The position numbers were made by a program, and so were the translations under genes. A model generated the notes under the pieces. That model did not search any database and was not told the origin of the DNA. It saw nothing but the letters and a program-made list of their open reading frames with translations. Shown here piece after piece: positions 9,160-18,225 of a stretch of DNA of 64,000 bases. Positions within the stretch are counted from its first letter, which is position 1. Every line of letters starts with the position of its first letter. Source of the stretch: Xenorhabdus innexi (GTDB taxonomy: Bacteria > Pseudomonadota > Gammaproteobacteria > Enterobacterales > Enterobacteriaceae); contig NZ_NIBU01000015.1 in NCBI RefSeq assembly GCF_002632485.1, positions 20,399-84,398 on the forward strand. Reading direction: 5' to 3'.

Positions 9160-10050
9160 ATGAACGAACCACAGACAGCCAAAGGTATTTTATATGCCTT
9201 AGGTGCTTACCTGATTTGGGGGTTGGCTCCCATCTATTTCAAAGAAATACAGTACGTGCCACCCGATGAAATCGTATCGCATCGTGTTATCTGGTCTGTT
9301 TTCTTTATGGTGCTGATGCTGACAATCACTCGTCACTGGCGTCAGGTTTCGACTGTAATAAAGCAACCAAAAAACCTGCTGATGTTAGGTATTACCGCCT
9401 TTACTATTGCCAGTAACTGGCTGGTTTATATCTGGGCAGTCAACAATAATCACATGCTGGAAGCAAGTCTTGGTTATTTCATTAATCCTCTGGTCAGTGT
9501 GCTGTTTGCAATGATATTCCTTGGTGAGCGATTCCGTCGTATGCAGTGGGTTGCGGTGGGGCTGGCATTCACCGGTGTCTTTATTCAGCTATGGCAGTTT
9601 GGCTCTGTGCCTGTGATTGGTCTGTATCTGGCAACGACATTTGCCCTGTATGGTCTGATCCGTAAAAAGCTGGGCGTGGATGCACAAACCGGCATGTTGA
9701 TAGAAACTATTTGGGTATTCCCGGTTGCGCTGGCTTATCTGCTGTTTTTCACCCATACCCCAACAAGTAATATGCTGAATAATACAGCATCCCTGAATCT
9801 GTTATTAATTGCTGCGGGTATTATTACAACAGTACCGTTGCTGTTTTTTACCGCTGCGGCGGGTCATCTGCGTTTATCTACGCTGGGCTTTTTCCAGTAT
9901 CTGGCACCAACTCTGATGTTCCTGCTGGCAACGCTGGTTTATGGTGAGAAAATCGGGTCAGACCGTTTAGTCACATTCGGCTTTATCTGGGCAGCCCTGA
10001 TTTTATTTACACTGGATGCACTTTATACACAACATAAATTGCGGAAGTAA
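9160..10050 (+). CDS. rarD: EamA-family transporter RarD (chloramphenicol-sensitivity protein)
   Basis: The 296-residue inner-membrane protein has about ten hydrophobic spans in two EamA-type halves. The opening GILYALGAYLIWGLAPIYFK and the SNWLVYIWAVN motif are characteristic of RarD. The family belongs to the drug/metabolite transporters; its substrate is not established. Its position next to yigI and corA matches E. coli. A strong terminator follows at 10074-10115. Confidence 0.93.
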   Translation: MNEPQTAKGILYALGAYLIWGLAPIYFKEIQYVPPDEIVSHRVIWSVFFMVLMLTITRHWRQVSTVIKQPKNLLMLGITAFTIASNWLVYIWAVNNNHMLEASLGYFINPLVSVLFAMIFLGERFRRMQWVAVGLAFTGVFIQLWQFGSVPVIGLYLATTFALYGLIRKKLGVDAQTGMLIETIWVFPVALAYLLFFTHTPTSNMLNNTASLNLLLIAAGIITTVPLLFFTAAAGHLRLSTLGFFQYLAPTLMFLLATLVYGEKIGSDRLVTFGFIWAALILFTLDALYTQHKLRK

Positions 10051-10073
10051 TCGGTTATCTCTCATAAGTCCAA

Positions 10074-10115
10074 AGCTGACCCAATACATTATTGAAAATT
10101 TGGGTCAGCTCTTTT
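10074..10115 (+). terminator. Terminator between rarD and the convergent vapBC pair
   Basis: AGCTGACCCAA pairs with TTGGGTCAGCT (11 bp) and is followed by CTTTT on the plus strand. The convergent vapC ends at 10134, so the hairpin may act on both transcripts, though the minus-strand T-run is short. Confidence 0.75.
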
Positions 10116-10133
10116 AATCAACATATTAGTGAA

Positions 10134-10559
10134 TTATTGGTATATCGCAGTCCAATCTTCTAATGGTAATCCGACTACACGTGAAAATTCACGGGTATTA
10201 TTTGTTACCAATGTAGCCCCTACAGATAAAGCATGTCCGGCAATAGCCGTATCATTATGTCCAATTGGTGTACCAGCAGCAGCCAACGCCATTTTTATTT
10301 TTGTTGTTACATCTACCGCAGATTTATCCCACGGTAAAACACTATCCAGACGCTTACAAAACTCATCCACCAACACAACATGTTTGGGAGAGGCTTTTTT
10401 CCCAGTTGCCCCAAAACGCATTTCTGAATAAGTAATGGCGGATACTACTATTGGGTGGTTATGCATCACACATCGCTGTAATTGATTTATTACTGCAATA
10501 GGCTGTTCACGCATAATGAATGAGCAAATGTTTGTATCCAGCATGTAAACTTTTTTCAT
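10134..10559 (-). CDS. vapC: VapC-type PIN-domain ribonuclease toxin
   Basis: A 141-residue PIN-domain protein. Acidic site residues are visible as Asp8 (MLDTNIC), Glu46 (YSEMRFGA), Asp83 and Asp103 (GHNDTAIAGHA), in the usual order. VapC toxins cleave RNA, often initiator tRNA in enterobacteria. The ATG overlaps the vapB stop by 4 nt, so translation is coupled. The pair sits where E. coli has yigF/yigG, between rarD and corA, and is an accessory module. Confidence 0.9.
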   Translation of the reverse strand: MKKVYMLDTNICSFIMREQPIAVINQLQRCVMHNHPIVVSAITYSEMRFGATGKKASPKHVVLVDEFCKRLDSVLPWDKSAVDVTTKIKMALAAAGTPIGHNDTAIAGHALSVGATLVTNNTREFSRVVGLPLEDWTAIYQ

Positions 10560-10783
10560 AGCTGAACACGACCTTCCTCAATAACATCCGGGCGTTCAGA
10601 TAAAAAATCCTCGTCAGCTTTCTCTTCAGATAAAAATGAATACCAGCTGGGTTTTACCGGACGTAATATAATAGTTTCGCCTTCTCGAATGATCTCTAAC
10701 TCATTAACGCCTTCAAAATCCAAATCTTTAGGTAAGCGAATAGCACGATTATTTCCATTTTTAAAAACAGCAACAATTCTCAT
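10556..10783 (-). CDS. vapB: VapB-type antitoxin (AbrB/MazE-like DNA-binding protein)
   Basis: I choose the ATG at 10783, 7 nt after TAGGAG; a TTG two codons upstream lies too close to the ribosome site. The 75-residue protein starts with a swapped-hairpin AbrB/SpoVT fold (FKNGNNRAIRLPKDLDF...LEIIREGETIILRP) and has an acidic, probably disordered C-terminal tail for toxin binding. It neutralises VapC and, with it, normally represses its own promoter. A perfect inverted repeat at 10806-10824 just upstream is the likely operator. Confidence 0.9.
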   Translation of the reverse strand: MRIVAVFKNGNNRAIRLPKDLDFEGVNELEIIREGETIILRPVKPSWYSFLSEEKADEDFLSERPDVIEEGRVQL

Positions 10784-10805
10784 AGTCAATCTCCTACTAT
10801 AACAA

Positions 10806-10824
10806 GCATATGTATAACATATGC
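10806..10824. promoter_or_regulatory. vapBC autoregulatory operator candidate
   Basis: GCATATG-N5-CATATGC is a perfect inverted repeat with 7-bp arms, 22 nt upstream of the vapB start. VapB dimers usually bind such palindromes overlapping their own promoter; assignment here is from position and symmetry. Confidence 0.65.
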
Positions 10825-10904
10825 CAACCTTTAAGAAAGGTCAATATATGTACAATCACAAGGAGTATGTTTCTTTCAAATCGCAGTATAACGAGAGACA
10901 GTTT

Positions 10905-10932
10905 CCGGTTATATAGTAAACCATATAACCGG
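10905..10932 (-). terminator. Hairpin downstream of corA (possible terminator)
   Basis: CCGGTTATAT and ATATAACCGG form a 10-bp stem with an 8-nt loop, about 55 nt past the corA stop. There is no clear T-run on either strand, so it may serve as a 3'-end stabiliser. Confidence 0.45.
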
Positions 10933-10985
10933 AGTCAGTATAAAAGCAGATAAAACAGCGGGTTAAGAAGTAAAAACCGGAATGG

Positions 10986-11936
10986 TTATAGCCAGTTCTT
11001 TCGCTTAAAGTAAAGGTAAGGAGCCAGTCCCGCAGCGATCATCAGGCCGATAGCCCCAGGGTAGCCGAATGTCCAGTGTAACTCCGGCATAAATTCGAAG
11101 TTCATACCGTAGCTGGAAGCCACCAGCGTCGGAGGCAGGAACACAACAGAAACAACGGAGAATATTTTGATAATCCGGCTCTGTTCGATGTTAATAAAGC
11201 CCATCGCCGCCTGCATCAGGAAGTTAACTTTCTGAAACAGAGATTCGTTATGTGGTAACAGGGATTCGATATCCCGCAGGATCTCACGCGCCTGTTCTAG
11301 CTGATTAGCAGGCAAACGGGTACGGCGTACAAGGAAGTTCAGGGCACGCTGGCTATCCATCAGACACAGGCGCACTTTCCAGCCGATATCTTCCTGCTCG
11401 GCAAGGTTAGATAAAGCCGAGTCGAATTCGTCCCCTTGTTTACCGTTCATAATGACCCGACTCAGGGATTCCAGCACACTGTAGATATTTTCAATGACAT
11501 CTGCCAGCTGTTCGATCTTGGTTTCGAATAAGTCCAGCAGAAGTTCATAAGCATTCCCGTCAACCATCGTCTGGTTACGGGCGCGCATTCGGTATAATCG
11601 GAATGCAGGGAGTTCACGCTCTCGCAATGTGTAGAGACGACCGTCACGAATGGTAAATGCGACTGTCGAGTTACCAGCATGGTCTTCGGCGTCTTCAAAG
11701 TAAAAGAATGAGTGAACGTGCAGACCATCTTCATCTTCAAAAAAACGGGCCGAAGCCTCGATATCATCCAGTTCCGTGCGGGTCGCCAGAATTTGCCCTA
11801 ATTCGTTCTGAACCCGGAGTCGATCATCATCTCCCAGCCCGACCAAATCTACCCACATGGAGTCGGATAATGTATCACCTTCTTCAAGTTCAAGACGGAG
11901 CAGGCGATTATTCTCTAATTTAAATGCGTTCAGCAT
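10986..11936 (-). CDS. corA: Magnesium/cobalt transporter CorA
   Basis: The 316-residue protein has the long cytoplasmic helical domain and two C-terminal membrane spans. The family signature [11 protein letters not shown] has GMN at 277-279, at the pore mouth, and the protein ends with the basic KRKNWL tail typical of enterobacterial CorA. It forms a pentameric Mg2+ channel (also Co2+ and Ni2+). It is on the same strand as uvrD, 94 nt downstream, as in E. coli. Confidence 0.97.
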   Translation of the reverse strand: MLNAFKLENNRLLRLELEEGDTLSDSMWVDLVGLGDDDRLRVQNELGQILATRTELDDIEASARFFEDEDGLHVHSFFYFEDAEDHAGNSTVAFTIRDGRLYTLRERELPAFRLYRMRARNQTMVDGNAYELLLDLFETKIEQLADVIENIYSVLESLSRVIMNGKQGDEFDSALSNLAEQEDIGWKVRLCLMDSQRALNFLVRRTRLPANQLEQAREILRDIESLLPHNESLFQKVNFLMQAAMGFINIEQSRIIKIFSVVSVVFLPPTLVASSYGMNFEFMPELHWTFGYPGAIGLMIAAGLAPYLYFKRKNWL

Positions 11937-12030
11937 GTACCATAAGTCTCCTTATACTCCCTACGTTCATCGTAAGGCGCGAATGTTACTACGCTTAGAA
12001 GAAAAAGTCTGTCAACATTCGACCGGATTA

Positions 12031-14196
12031 TTATTGGCCGGTTTCAAGTCTGGCATAAGCGGCGACCAGCCACTTGATACCTTCACCCTGAAACGCGATC
12101 TGCAAACGGCAATGCTCCCCACTGCCTTCAATATTAACAATCGTCCCTTCGCCAAATTTAGGATGGCGGACTCGTTGCCCTAAAGCATAGCCGCTGTCAC
12201 TGGCGCTGATCGGTGTTCCCAGCCGTTTATGGCTCACAGGCCGCGATACCGTTGCTCTCAGACGAACTTCAGTCACGCATTCCTCCGGTAACTCGCCGAT
12301 AAAACGGGATGGGCGATGGTAGACCTCTTTACCGTATAAACGGCGGCTTTCGGCATAGGTCAGAGTCAATTTTTCCATGGCCCTTGTCACACCGACATAA
12401 GCCAGACGGCGCTCTTCTTCCAGACGCCCTCCCTCATCAATGGACATCTGGCTTGGAAACATACCTTCTTCCATACCAACGATAAAAACCTGCCTGAATT
12501 CCAGCCCCTTCGCCGAATGCAGGGTCATCAACTGGACAGAATCCTGATAGGCATCAGCCTGTCCTTCCCCTGCTTCAAGCGCTGCATGAGACAGAAAAGC
12601 CTGCAACGGCATCAAATCTTCGTCTTCGTCCTGATAGCTGAACTGGCGGGTCGCAGTCACCAGTTCCTCAAGGTTTTCGATACGCGCCTGTGCTTTCTCA
12701 CCTTTCTCCTGTTGGTACATCGCCCACAGGCCTGAGTCCCGGATAACCCTGTCAGTCTGGACGTGCAACGGCATTTCCTCTGTTTCCGTTTCCAGCGCAT
12801 TAATTAATTCAATAAACCGCTGCAAGGCCGAGGCCGCACGCCCTGCCAGTATTTTTTCCTGAACCAGCAACTGGCTGCTTTCCCAGAGTGTCTTCTGCTG
12901 ATCACGCGCCATCTGGCGCACAACATCAAGTGTCCTGTCCCCGATTCCCCGGGTTGGTGTATTAACGACTCTCTCAAAGGCTGCATCATCATTACGATTG
13001 GATACCAACCGCAGATAAGATAACGCATCTTTGATTTCCTGCCGTTCGAAGAAGCGCTGACCACCATAAATCCGGTAAGGCATAGAAGCCTGCAACAAAG
13101 CTTCTTCCAATACGCGGGACTGAGCATTACTGCGATACAGAATCGCACATTCTTTCAAAGCCCCGCCGTTATCCAGCCAGTTTTTCAGACGACTGACCAC
13201 ATAACGAGCCTCATCTAATTCATTGAAAGCCGAATAAAGTGAGATTGGCTCTCCCTCACTGCCTTCTGTCCATAGATTTTTACCGAGCCGATCACTGTTA
13301 TGTGCAATCAGGGCATTGGCCGCTTTAAGTATATTGCTGGTAGAACGATAATTCTGTTCCAGACGAATAGTTTCCGCAGCGGGGAAGTCTTTCAGGAAAC
13401 GCTGGATATTTTCTACCTGCGCTCCCCTCCAGCCATAAATAGACTGATCATCGTCACCGACAATCATGACTCTGCCGGAATCACCTGCTAACAGGCGAAT
13501 CCATGCATATTGAATACTGTTGGTATCCTGAAATTCGTCTACCAGAATATTAGTAAAACGATCACGGTAGTGCTGTAATATCTGCGGCTTATTCAACCAC
13601 AGCTCATGAGCGCGTAACAACAGCTCAGCAAAATCGACTAATCCGGCACGATCACAGGCTTCCTGATAGGCCTGATAGACTTTCAGCCATGTGACTTCCA
13701 CCGGATTACCATAGCTTTCAATATGGCGAGGACGCAGACCTTCATCTTTTTTGCCGTTGATGTACCACATGCCCTGACGGGCAGGCCACTGTTTATCATC
13801 CAGATTCATCGCTTTGATGATCCGTTTGATCAGACGCAGCTGATCGTCACTGTCCAGAATCTGAAAATCCTGCGGCAGATTGGCATCTAAATGATGAGCC
13901 CGCAGTAAACGATGCGCCAGACTATGAAATGTGCCAATCCACATGCCGCCCTGACTGGTGCCAATCAGGTGTTCAATACGATGGCGCATTTCTGCGGCGG
14001 CTTTATTAGTGAAAGTTACCGCCATAATGGAAAAAGGTGAGGCATGTTCAACTGACAGTAACCAAGCGATCCGGTGTACCAATACGCGGGTTTTACCACT
14101 ACCGGCTCCGGCCAGTACCAGCATATTAGTACGGGGTGCTGCAACGGCTTCACGTTGTTTATCATTCAGGCTTTCGAGCAGATAAGAGACGTCCAT
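12031..14196 (-). CDS. uvrD: DNA helicase II
   Basis: The start at 14196 (MDVSYLLESLNDKQREAV) matches E. coli UvrD; an upstream in-frame codon would add only three residues. The 721-residue SF1A helicase has Walker A GAGSGKT at about 30-36, DEFQDTN (motif II), [13 protein letters not shown] (III), and LTLHSAKGLEF / LAYVGVTRA motifs V-VI. UvrD removes UvrC-nicked oligonucleotides and unwinds mismatch-repair tracts. A LexA box lies 35 nt upstream (14231-14246), which implies SOS induction. Confidence 0.97.
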   Translation of the reverse strand: MDVSYLLESLNDKQREAVAAPRTNMLVLAGAGSGKTRVLVHRIAWLLSVEHASPFSIMAVTFTNKAAAEMRHRIEHLIGTSQGGMWIGTFHSLAHRLLRAHHLDANLPQDFQILDSDDQLRLIKRIIKAMNLDDKQWPARQGMWYINGKKDEGLRPRHIESYGNPVEVTWLKVYQAYQEACDRAGLVDFAELLLRAHELWLNKPQILQHYRDRFTNILVDEFQDTNSIQYAWIRLLAGDSGRVMIVGDDDQSIYGWRGAQVENIQRFLKDFPAAETIRLEQNYRSTSNILKAANALIAHNSDRLGKNLWTEGSEGEPISLYSAFNELDEARYVVSRLKNWLDNGGALKECAILYRSNAQSRVLEEALLQASMPYRIYGGQRFFERQEIKDALSYLRLVSNRNDDAAFERVVNTPTRGIGDRTLDVVRQMARDQQKTLWESSQLLVQEKILAGRAASALQRFIELINALETETEEMPLHVQTDRVIRDSGLWAMYQQEKGEKAQARIENLEELVTATRQFSYQDEDEDLMPLQAFLSHAALEAGEGQADAYQDSVQLMTLHSAKGLEFRQVFIVGMEEGMFPSQMSIDEGGRLEEERRLAYVGVTRAMEKLTLTYAESRRLYGKEVYHRPSRFIGELPEECVTEVRLRATVSRPVSHKRLGTPISASDSGYALGQRVRHPKFGEGTIVNIEGSGEHCRLQIAFQGEGIKWLVAAYARLETGQ

Positions 14197-14230
14197 AATT
14201 ACCATCAGTTGTTAGCAATGACCGTTGTCA

Positions 14231-14246
14231 CTGTTTTTTTATACAG
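14231..14246 (-). promoter_or_regulatory. LexA (SOS) box of uvrD
   Basis: CTGTTTTTTTATACAG fits the CTG-N10-CAG LexA consensus and lies between yigB and uvrD, 35 nt upstream of the uvrD start. E. coli uvrD is also LexA-controlled from this position. Confidence 0.8.
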
Positions 14247-14261
14247 ATTTACAGTCTGAAA

Positions 14262-14978
14262 TTATATCAGTGCGATCAAAGAATCCAAGTCAGAAATCTC
14301 AACATGTGGCACCAGTCGCCCTTCCGGTTCCTGCATAAGATTTTTATTTTCAATATTGATCCAGCACGCCTGCATGCCACTACGAATTGCGCCTTCAACA
14401 TCTGTCTCCAGATTATCACCAACATGCAGGATTTGGTTTGTCGGCAACGCCAGCCGTTCAGCCGCCCGATGATACATATCCGGGCAGGGTTTGGAACGCC
14501 CGTCCACGCCCGCTTTGAGCACAAATTTGAAATAAGAGGCAAGACCGCACTCCGCAGGTTCTGCATTGCCATTGGTGATCGCCACCAGCGGCATTTTTTC
14601 TGCCAGTACCGATAAAGTATTATGCGTGGATTCCGGTACTGTAATCTGATTACGCCAATAAGTGAAACAGGACATAATCTCATCTGCACCACGCATTGCT
14701 TCTTCGCGGTTAAAACCATGATAGCTGAACATCAGCTCTGCGGACTGCCGACGCCATAATGTCATATCGTGGTATATTTCAGGCTCCATCTCAAGAACGG
14801 CCTGACGGTATACATGCAGATCTTCACGGTCAAAATGGCTGAATTTGGTATCGTACTGCCTGATAAAACACAATACTTCTTTTTCGGTTCTATCGATGAC
14901 CGGATGATTATCATAAAGTGTATCATCCAGATCGAATGTCATCGCCGCAAATGGCGCGAGAGGCCGATAAAAATGCAT
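14262..14978 (-). CDS. yigB: HAD-superfamily phosphatase YigB (FMN phosphatase)
   Basis: This is a 238-residue HAD subfamily IA hydrolase. The nucleophile motif is FDLDDTLYDN (residues 15-24); motif II is in VAITNGN and motif IV in HVGDNLETDVEGA. E. coli YigB dephosphorylates FMN and was linked to riboflavin synthesis and persistence; function here is by homology. Its ATG overlaps the xerC stop by one base (TAATG), so the two are translationally coupled. Confidence 0.93.
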   Translation of the reverse strand: MHFYRPLAPFAAMTFDLDDTLYDNHPVIDRTEKEVLCFIRQYDTKFSHFDREDLHVYRQAVLEMEPEIYHDMTLWRRQSAELMFSYHGFNREEAMRGADEIMSCFTYWRNQITVPESTHNTLSVLAEKMPLVAITNGNAEPAECGLASYFKFVLKAGVDGRSKPCPDMYHRAAERLALPTNQILHVGDNLETDVEGAIRSGMQACWINIENKNLMQEPEGRLVPHVEISDLDSLIALI

Positions 14979-15892
14979 TATGATTTCCCTCTTTTTGCTC
15001 TGGGGTGAGCCACATCATAAACTTTGGCTAAGTGTTGAAAATCCAGATGGGTATATATTTGGGTAGTAGATAAATTTGCATGACCCAACAGTTCCTGTAC
15101 TGCCCGGAGGTCACCACTGGATTCCAGAATATGTGTCGCAAACGAATGGCGCAGTTTATGGGGATGAATATGGCTGTTTATTCCCTGTCGAACTCCCCAC
15201 TGCTCAAACCGCTTCTGCACATTGCGAGTGGATAGCCGTTTACCACTTTGGCTGGAAATGAAAACGGCATCATCTTCCGGCTCAAACAACTCCCGCATTT
15301 CCAGCCAGCGATGCAGCCATTCCAGTGCAACTCTGCCGACAGGGACTTTACGTTCCTTACTGCCCTTACCGTATACCCAGACCTCACCGCCTTCCAAATC
15401 CAGATGACGGCAATCCAGCCCAACCAGTTCTGACAAACGTAACCCCGCACCATACATGACTTCCATCATGGTTCTGTCACGCACAGACAATGGATCATTC
15501 AGGTCAATATTAAGTAACTGGTTCACCTCATCCACATCCATGTTCTTAGGCAGGTGCTGTTTTTTACGTGGAGTGCTGACAACTTTAGCCGGGTTAACTG
15601 CTATTTTTTCCTGCGTTACCATCCAGTCGAGGAAACTACGCAGGGAAGAAAGACGCAAAGCAAGGCTGGCAGATTGTAATCCGGCCCGACGACTGCGGGT
15701 AGCGAACATTCTGATTTTGGTGACATCAAGTTCCTGCCAATCGGCAATTCCCATTTCCAGCGACATTTCTGCCAGTACCGTCAGATTCCGGCGATAGTTG
15801 ATTATTGTCATCGGGCTTAAACGGCGTTCAACCCGCAGATAGTGTAAGAAACCCTCTACCGGCTCAAGGAGTGAATCAATTGGCTGGCTCAT
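14978..15892 (-). CDS. xerC: Tyrosine recombinase XerC
   Basis: I start at the ATG at 15892, which overlaps the stop of the upstream gene by 4 nt; the longer frame would need a TTG. The 304-residue protein has an N-terminal SAM-like core-binding domain and a catalytic domain with Arg152, Lys176, His245, Arg248, His271 and nucleophile Tyr280 (IYTHLDF). With XerD it resolves chromosome dimers at dif. Neighbours dapF, yigA and yigB match E. coli. Confidence 0.96.
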   Translation of the reverse strand: MSQPIDSLLEPVEGFLHYLRVERRLSPMTIINYRRNLTVLAEMSLEMGIADWQELDVTKIRMFATRSRRAGLQSASLALRLSSLRSFLDWMVTQEKIAVNPAKVVSTPRKKQHLPKNMDVDEVNQLLNIDLNDPLSVRDRTMMEVMYGAGLRLSELVGLDCRHLDLEGGEVWVYGKGSKERKVPVGRVALEWLHRWLEMRELFEPEDDAVFISSQSGKRLSTRNVQKRFEQWGVRQGINSHIHPHKLRHSFATHILESSGDLRAVQELLGHANLSTTQIYTHLDFQHLAKVYDVAHPRAKRGKS

Positions 15893-16593
15893 GCTCGCTC
15901 GACCCAACGGGACAGCAACCCCGGTAACAGTTTCGCTAACTGATCCAGCATATCTGTTCCCATACCTTCGTAATAATGTTGTTTATCATGACTGTTGAAG
16001 ATAACCATTCCCAGTTCTCCCTGCGCTCCTAAAAGAGACACCGCGACAGAACCGACATGACGGGCCTGAGGCATCAACAATAAAATTTCCGGGCCGTGTA
16101 ATCGGCCAAGATAATGGTTACTGTCACCAAATCGCTGAATACGGACAGACTCAAAAGCATTACGTGATATCGCCAAATCCGGCGCATTCAGAGGAGCACC
16201 AAGCAACCATTTATCAGAAAACAGCCGGATATAGCAATTACTCAGACCCAGTGTTTTCGACCAGCTACTTAAATGGGAAAGAAAGCCCTGCAAACTTTCA
16301 GCAGCAGAAAGCTCAGCAAGCAATTGCAACAAACGGTTAAACAGCATCTCATTCTGTTTTGCCTGTTCCACCAGATTAACCAGATCTTCTTCCAGATAAC
16401 CAATCCGTTTTCTCTGGCGGCTCATATGCCATTCCATCAGAGAAACACATTCACGCACCGGATGAGGAACCTGTATCCTTTCAACCGCATTAGCATTACG
16501 GATAAAAAAACCGGGGTTATTCAGCAGATAATCCACCACCCGCTGATCATCCAATATGCTTTCAGTGTGCAATGGTTCATTTTCTTTACCCAT
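15889..16593 (-). CDS. yigA: DUF484 (GAF-like) family protein YigA
   Basis: The ATG at 16593 ([12 protein letters not shown]) gives 234 residues, close to the 235 of E. coli YigA. The sequence [16 protein letters not shown] and [20 protein letters not shown] are the DUF484 hallmarks; a GAF-like C-terminal half follows. No biochemical function is established. Its genes are always near dapF and xerC in enterobacteria. It follows dapF by 24 nt and overlaps xerC by 4 nt. Confidence 0.92.
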   Translation of the reverse strand: MGKENEPLHTESILDDQRVVDYLLNNPGFFIRNANAVERIQVPHPVRECVSLMEWHMSRQRKRIGYLEEDLVNLVEQAKQNEMLFNRLLQLLAELSAAESLQGFLSHLSSWSKTLGLSNCYIRLFSDKWLLGAPLNAPDLAISRNAFESVRIQRFGDSNHYLGRLHGPEILLLMPQARHVGSVAVSLLGAQGELGMVIFNSHDKQHYYEGMGTDMLDQLAKLLPGLLSRWVERA

Positions 16594-16617
16594 TTTCCAA
16601 TGCCTTATATTCCACAA

Positions 16618-17442
16618 TTACAAGTGAATTGTACCGTCATAAACGTGAGTTGCAGGCCCGGTCATATAAAGTGGCTGCCCTGGCCCATCCCAGCGAATTT
16701 GCAGAGGACCTCCGGGTAAATCTACGCGAACCTGTTTATCCAGCAGACTTTGCTGAATACCAATCGCAACAGCCGCACAAGCGCCACTGCCGCATGCCTG
16801 AGTTTCTCCGGCACCCCGTTCGAATACACGTAATCGGATATGGTTACGACTTACAATCTGCATAAAGCCAATATTCGCTCTTTCAGGAAAGCGTTCATGG
16901 CATTCAAGAACAGGGCCGAGCACCTCAACATCTGCCGTATCCACATTATCAACCTGAATAACACAGTGGGGATTCCCCATTGATACGACACCACAAAGCA
17001 CAGTGCGATCCATCACCCGTATAATATAAGTTTTCTCTGCTTTATTAGCACGAAAGGGAACAGACTGTGGCTCAAAGACAGGCTCCCCCATATTGACACA
17101 AACGTGATCATCGTGAGTAATGCTCAGTACCATATGGCCTGCCTGTGTACTGACTTTAATATCACGCTTATTCGTCAGCCCCCGCAAACGGACAAAACGG
17201 GCAAAACAACGTGCACCATTACCACACTGAGATACTTCACTGCCATCCGCGTTGAAAATACGATAATGAAAATCTAAATCAGGATCGTAAGGCGCTTCAA
17301 CAACCAGCAATTGATCAAACCCCACGCCAGTATGCCTGTTTGACAACCGGCAAATTAATTCCGGTGAAAAATAAACATTCTGGGTTACTGCATCAACAAC
17401 CATGAAATCATTGCCAAGACCATGCATTTTGGAGAATTGCAT
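16618..17442 (-). CDS. dapF: Diaminopimelate epimerase
   Basis: The 274-residue protein has the two catalytic thiols of the family: Cys73 in QCGNGARCF and Cys217 in [10 protein letters not shown]. DapF converts LL- to meso-diaminopimelate for peptidoglycan and lysine synthesis, without cofactor. The start [13 protein letters not shown] is the standard one. It forms a dapF-yigA-xerC-yigB cluster and follows lptM. Confidence 0.97.
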   Translation of the reverse strand: MQFSKMHGLGNDFMVVDAVTQNVYFSPELICRLSNRHTGVGFDQLLVVEAPYDPDLDFHYRIFNADGSEVSQCGNGARCFARFVRLRGLTNKRDIKVSTQAGHMVLSITHDDHVCVNMGEPVFEPQSVPFRANKAEKTYIIRVMDRTVLCGVVSMGNPHCVIQVDNVDTADVEVLGPVLECHERFPERANIGFMQIVSRNHIRLRVFERGAGETQACGSGACAAVAIGIQQSLLDKQVRVDLPGGPLQIRWDGPGQPLYMTGPATHVYDGTIHL

Positions 17443-17503
17443 TTTCTACTCCAATAAAAGCCACTCCAATGAAAGCCGAAAGCCCATCACCTGCTCACAC
17501 TTA

Positions 17504-17713
17504 TTAAGCGCTCGCTGAGGTACTGTTCTTAGAAATATCGTTTTTAGAGGTGATGCCCTGAGAAGCATGATCCTCAGACTGTGCTTTATTTACTGAAATC
17601 TGAGGAGCCGCTGGTTCTGCCGGAGGGAAATAAAGAGGGCCTTTCAGGCCACAACCTGTAACAGAGAGTAATGTTATGATAGCCAGCGACCAACGGAATT
17701 GTTTGTTCATCAT
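17504..17713 (-). CDS. lptM: LPS-assembly-associated lipoprotein LptM (YifL)
   Basis: The start at 17713 (MMNKQFRWSL) gives a 69-residue lipoprotein; the next codon is also Met. The lipobox LSVTGC places the lipidated Cys at about residue 21, followed by the invariant GLKGPLYFPP. E. coli LptM binds the LptD/LptE LPS translocon and helps its oxidative maturation. The C-terminal tail is Ser/Asn-rich and poorly conserved. It lies 61 nt upstream of dapF and is divergent from cyaY. Confidence 0.92.
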   Translation of the reverse strand: MMNKQFRWSLAIITLLSVTGCGLKGPLYFPPAEPAAPQISVNKAQSEDHASQGITSKNDISKNSTSASA

Positions 17714-17789
17714 AATTAATGCCTGTGATTCATACGCCAATACTCTCTATAATCGCAGTTAGGCCCTGAAAAGCAAATAGGAAATGAAT

Positions 17790-18107
17790 ATGAACGATAG
17801 CGAATTTCATCAATTAGCCGATCAATTGATGTCACATATTGAAGAACAACTGGATAATTATGAAGGTGATGCAGATATTGACTGTGAAACTAATGGCGGT
17901 GTAATGACGCTAAGTTTTGAGAATGGCAGCAAAATCATTATCAATCGACAGGAACCTTTTCATCAAATCTGGCTGGCGACTAAAAATGGCGGTTATCACT
18001 TCGATTATCGCGATAACCAGTGGGTTTGCGACCGTAGCAGCAACGATTTTCTTTCCATGCTGGGACAGGCAATCACCGACCAGAGTGGCGAACCTTTTCT
18101 GTTTTAG
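17790..18107 (+). CDS. cyaY: Iron-sulfur cluster regulator CyaY (bacterial frataxin)
   Basis: The start at 17790 ([13 protein letters not shown]) has AGGA 7 nt upstream; an ATG two codons earlier is too close to it. The 105-residue protein has the frataxin acidic helix ([18 protein letters not shown]) and the sheet motifs [11 protein letters not shown] and [12 protein letters not shown]. CyaY binds iron and tunes IscS activity. It converges with cyaA and ends in a hairpin terminator at 18182-18209. Confidence 0.96.
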   Translation: MNDSEFHQLADQLMSHIEEQLDNYEGDADIDCETNGGVMTLSFENGSKIIINRQEPFHQIWLATKNGGYHFDYRDNQWVCDRSSNDFLSMLGQAITDQSGEPFLF

Positions 18108-18124
18108 TTAGCGTTTTATACCGT

Positions 18125-18161
18125 TTGTACAACTATCTGCATCTTGTACAACTATCTGCAT
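18125..18161. repeat. Two tandem 18-bp direct repeats downstream of cyaY
   Basis: TTGTACAACTATCTGCAT occurs perfectly twice (18125-18142 and 18144-18161), separated by one base, between the cyaY stop and its terminator. Function is unknown; a recent slippage duplication is the simplest explanation. Confidence 0.85.
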
Positions 18162-18181
18162 ACTGCAATTATCGACATGCT

Positions 18182-18209
18182 GTGCCGTATCCATAGTACG
18201 GCACTTTTA
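18182..18209 (+). terminator. Terminator after cyaY
   Basis: GTGCCGTA and TACGGCAC form an 8-bp stem with a 7-nt loop, followed by TTTTAT on the plus strand. It lies between the convergent cyaY and cyaA genes. Confidence 0.75.
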
Positions 18210-18225
18210 TAATTACCCATGGAAC

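Noticed and set aside
10129..10431. 100-residue plus-strand ORF opposite vapC
   Set aside because: Antisense shadow of a PIN-domain gene with clear catalytic residues on the other strand.
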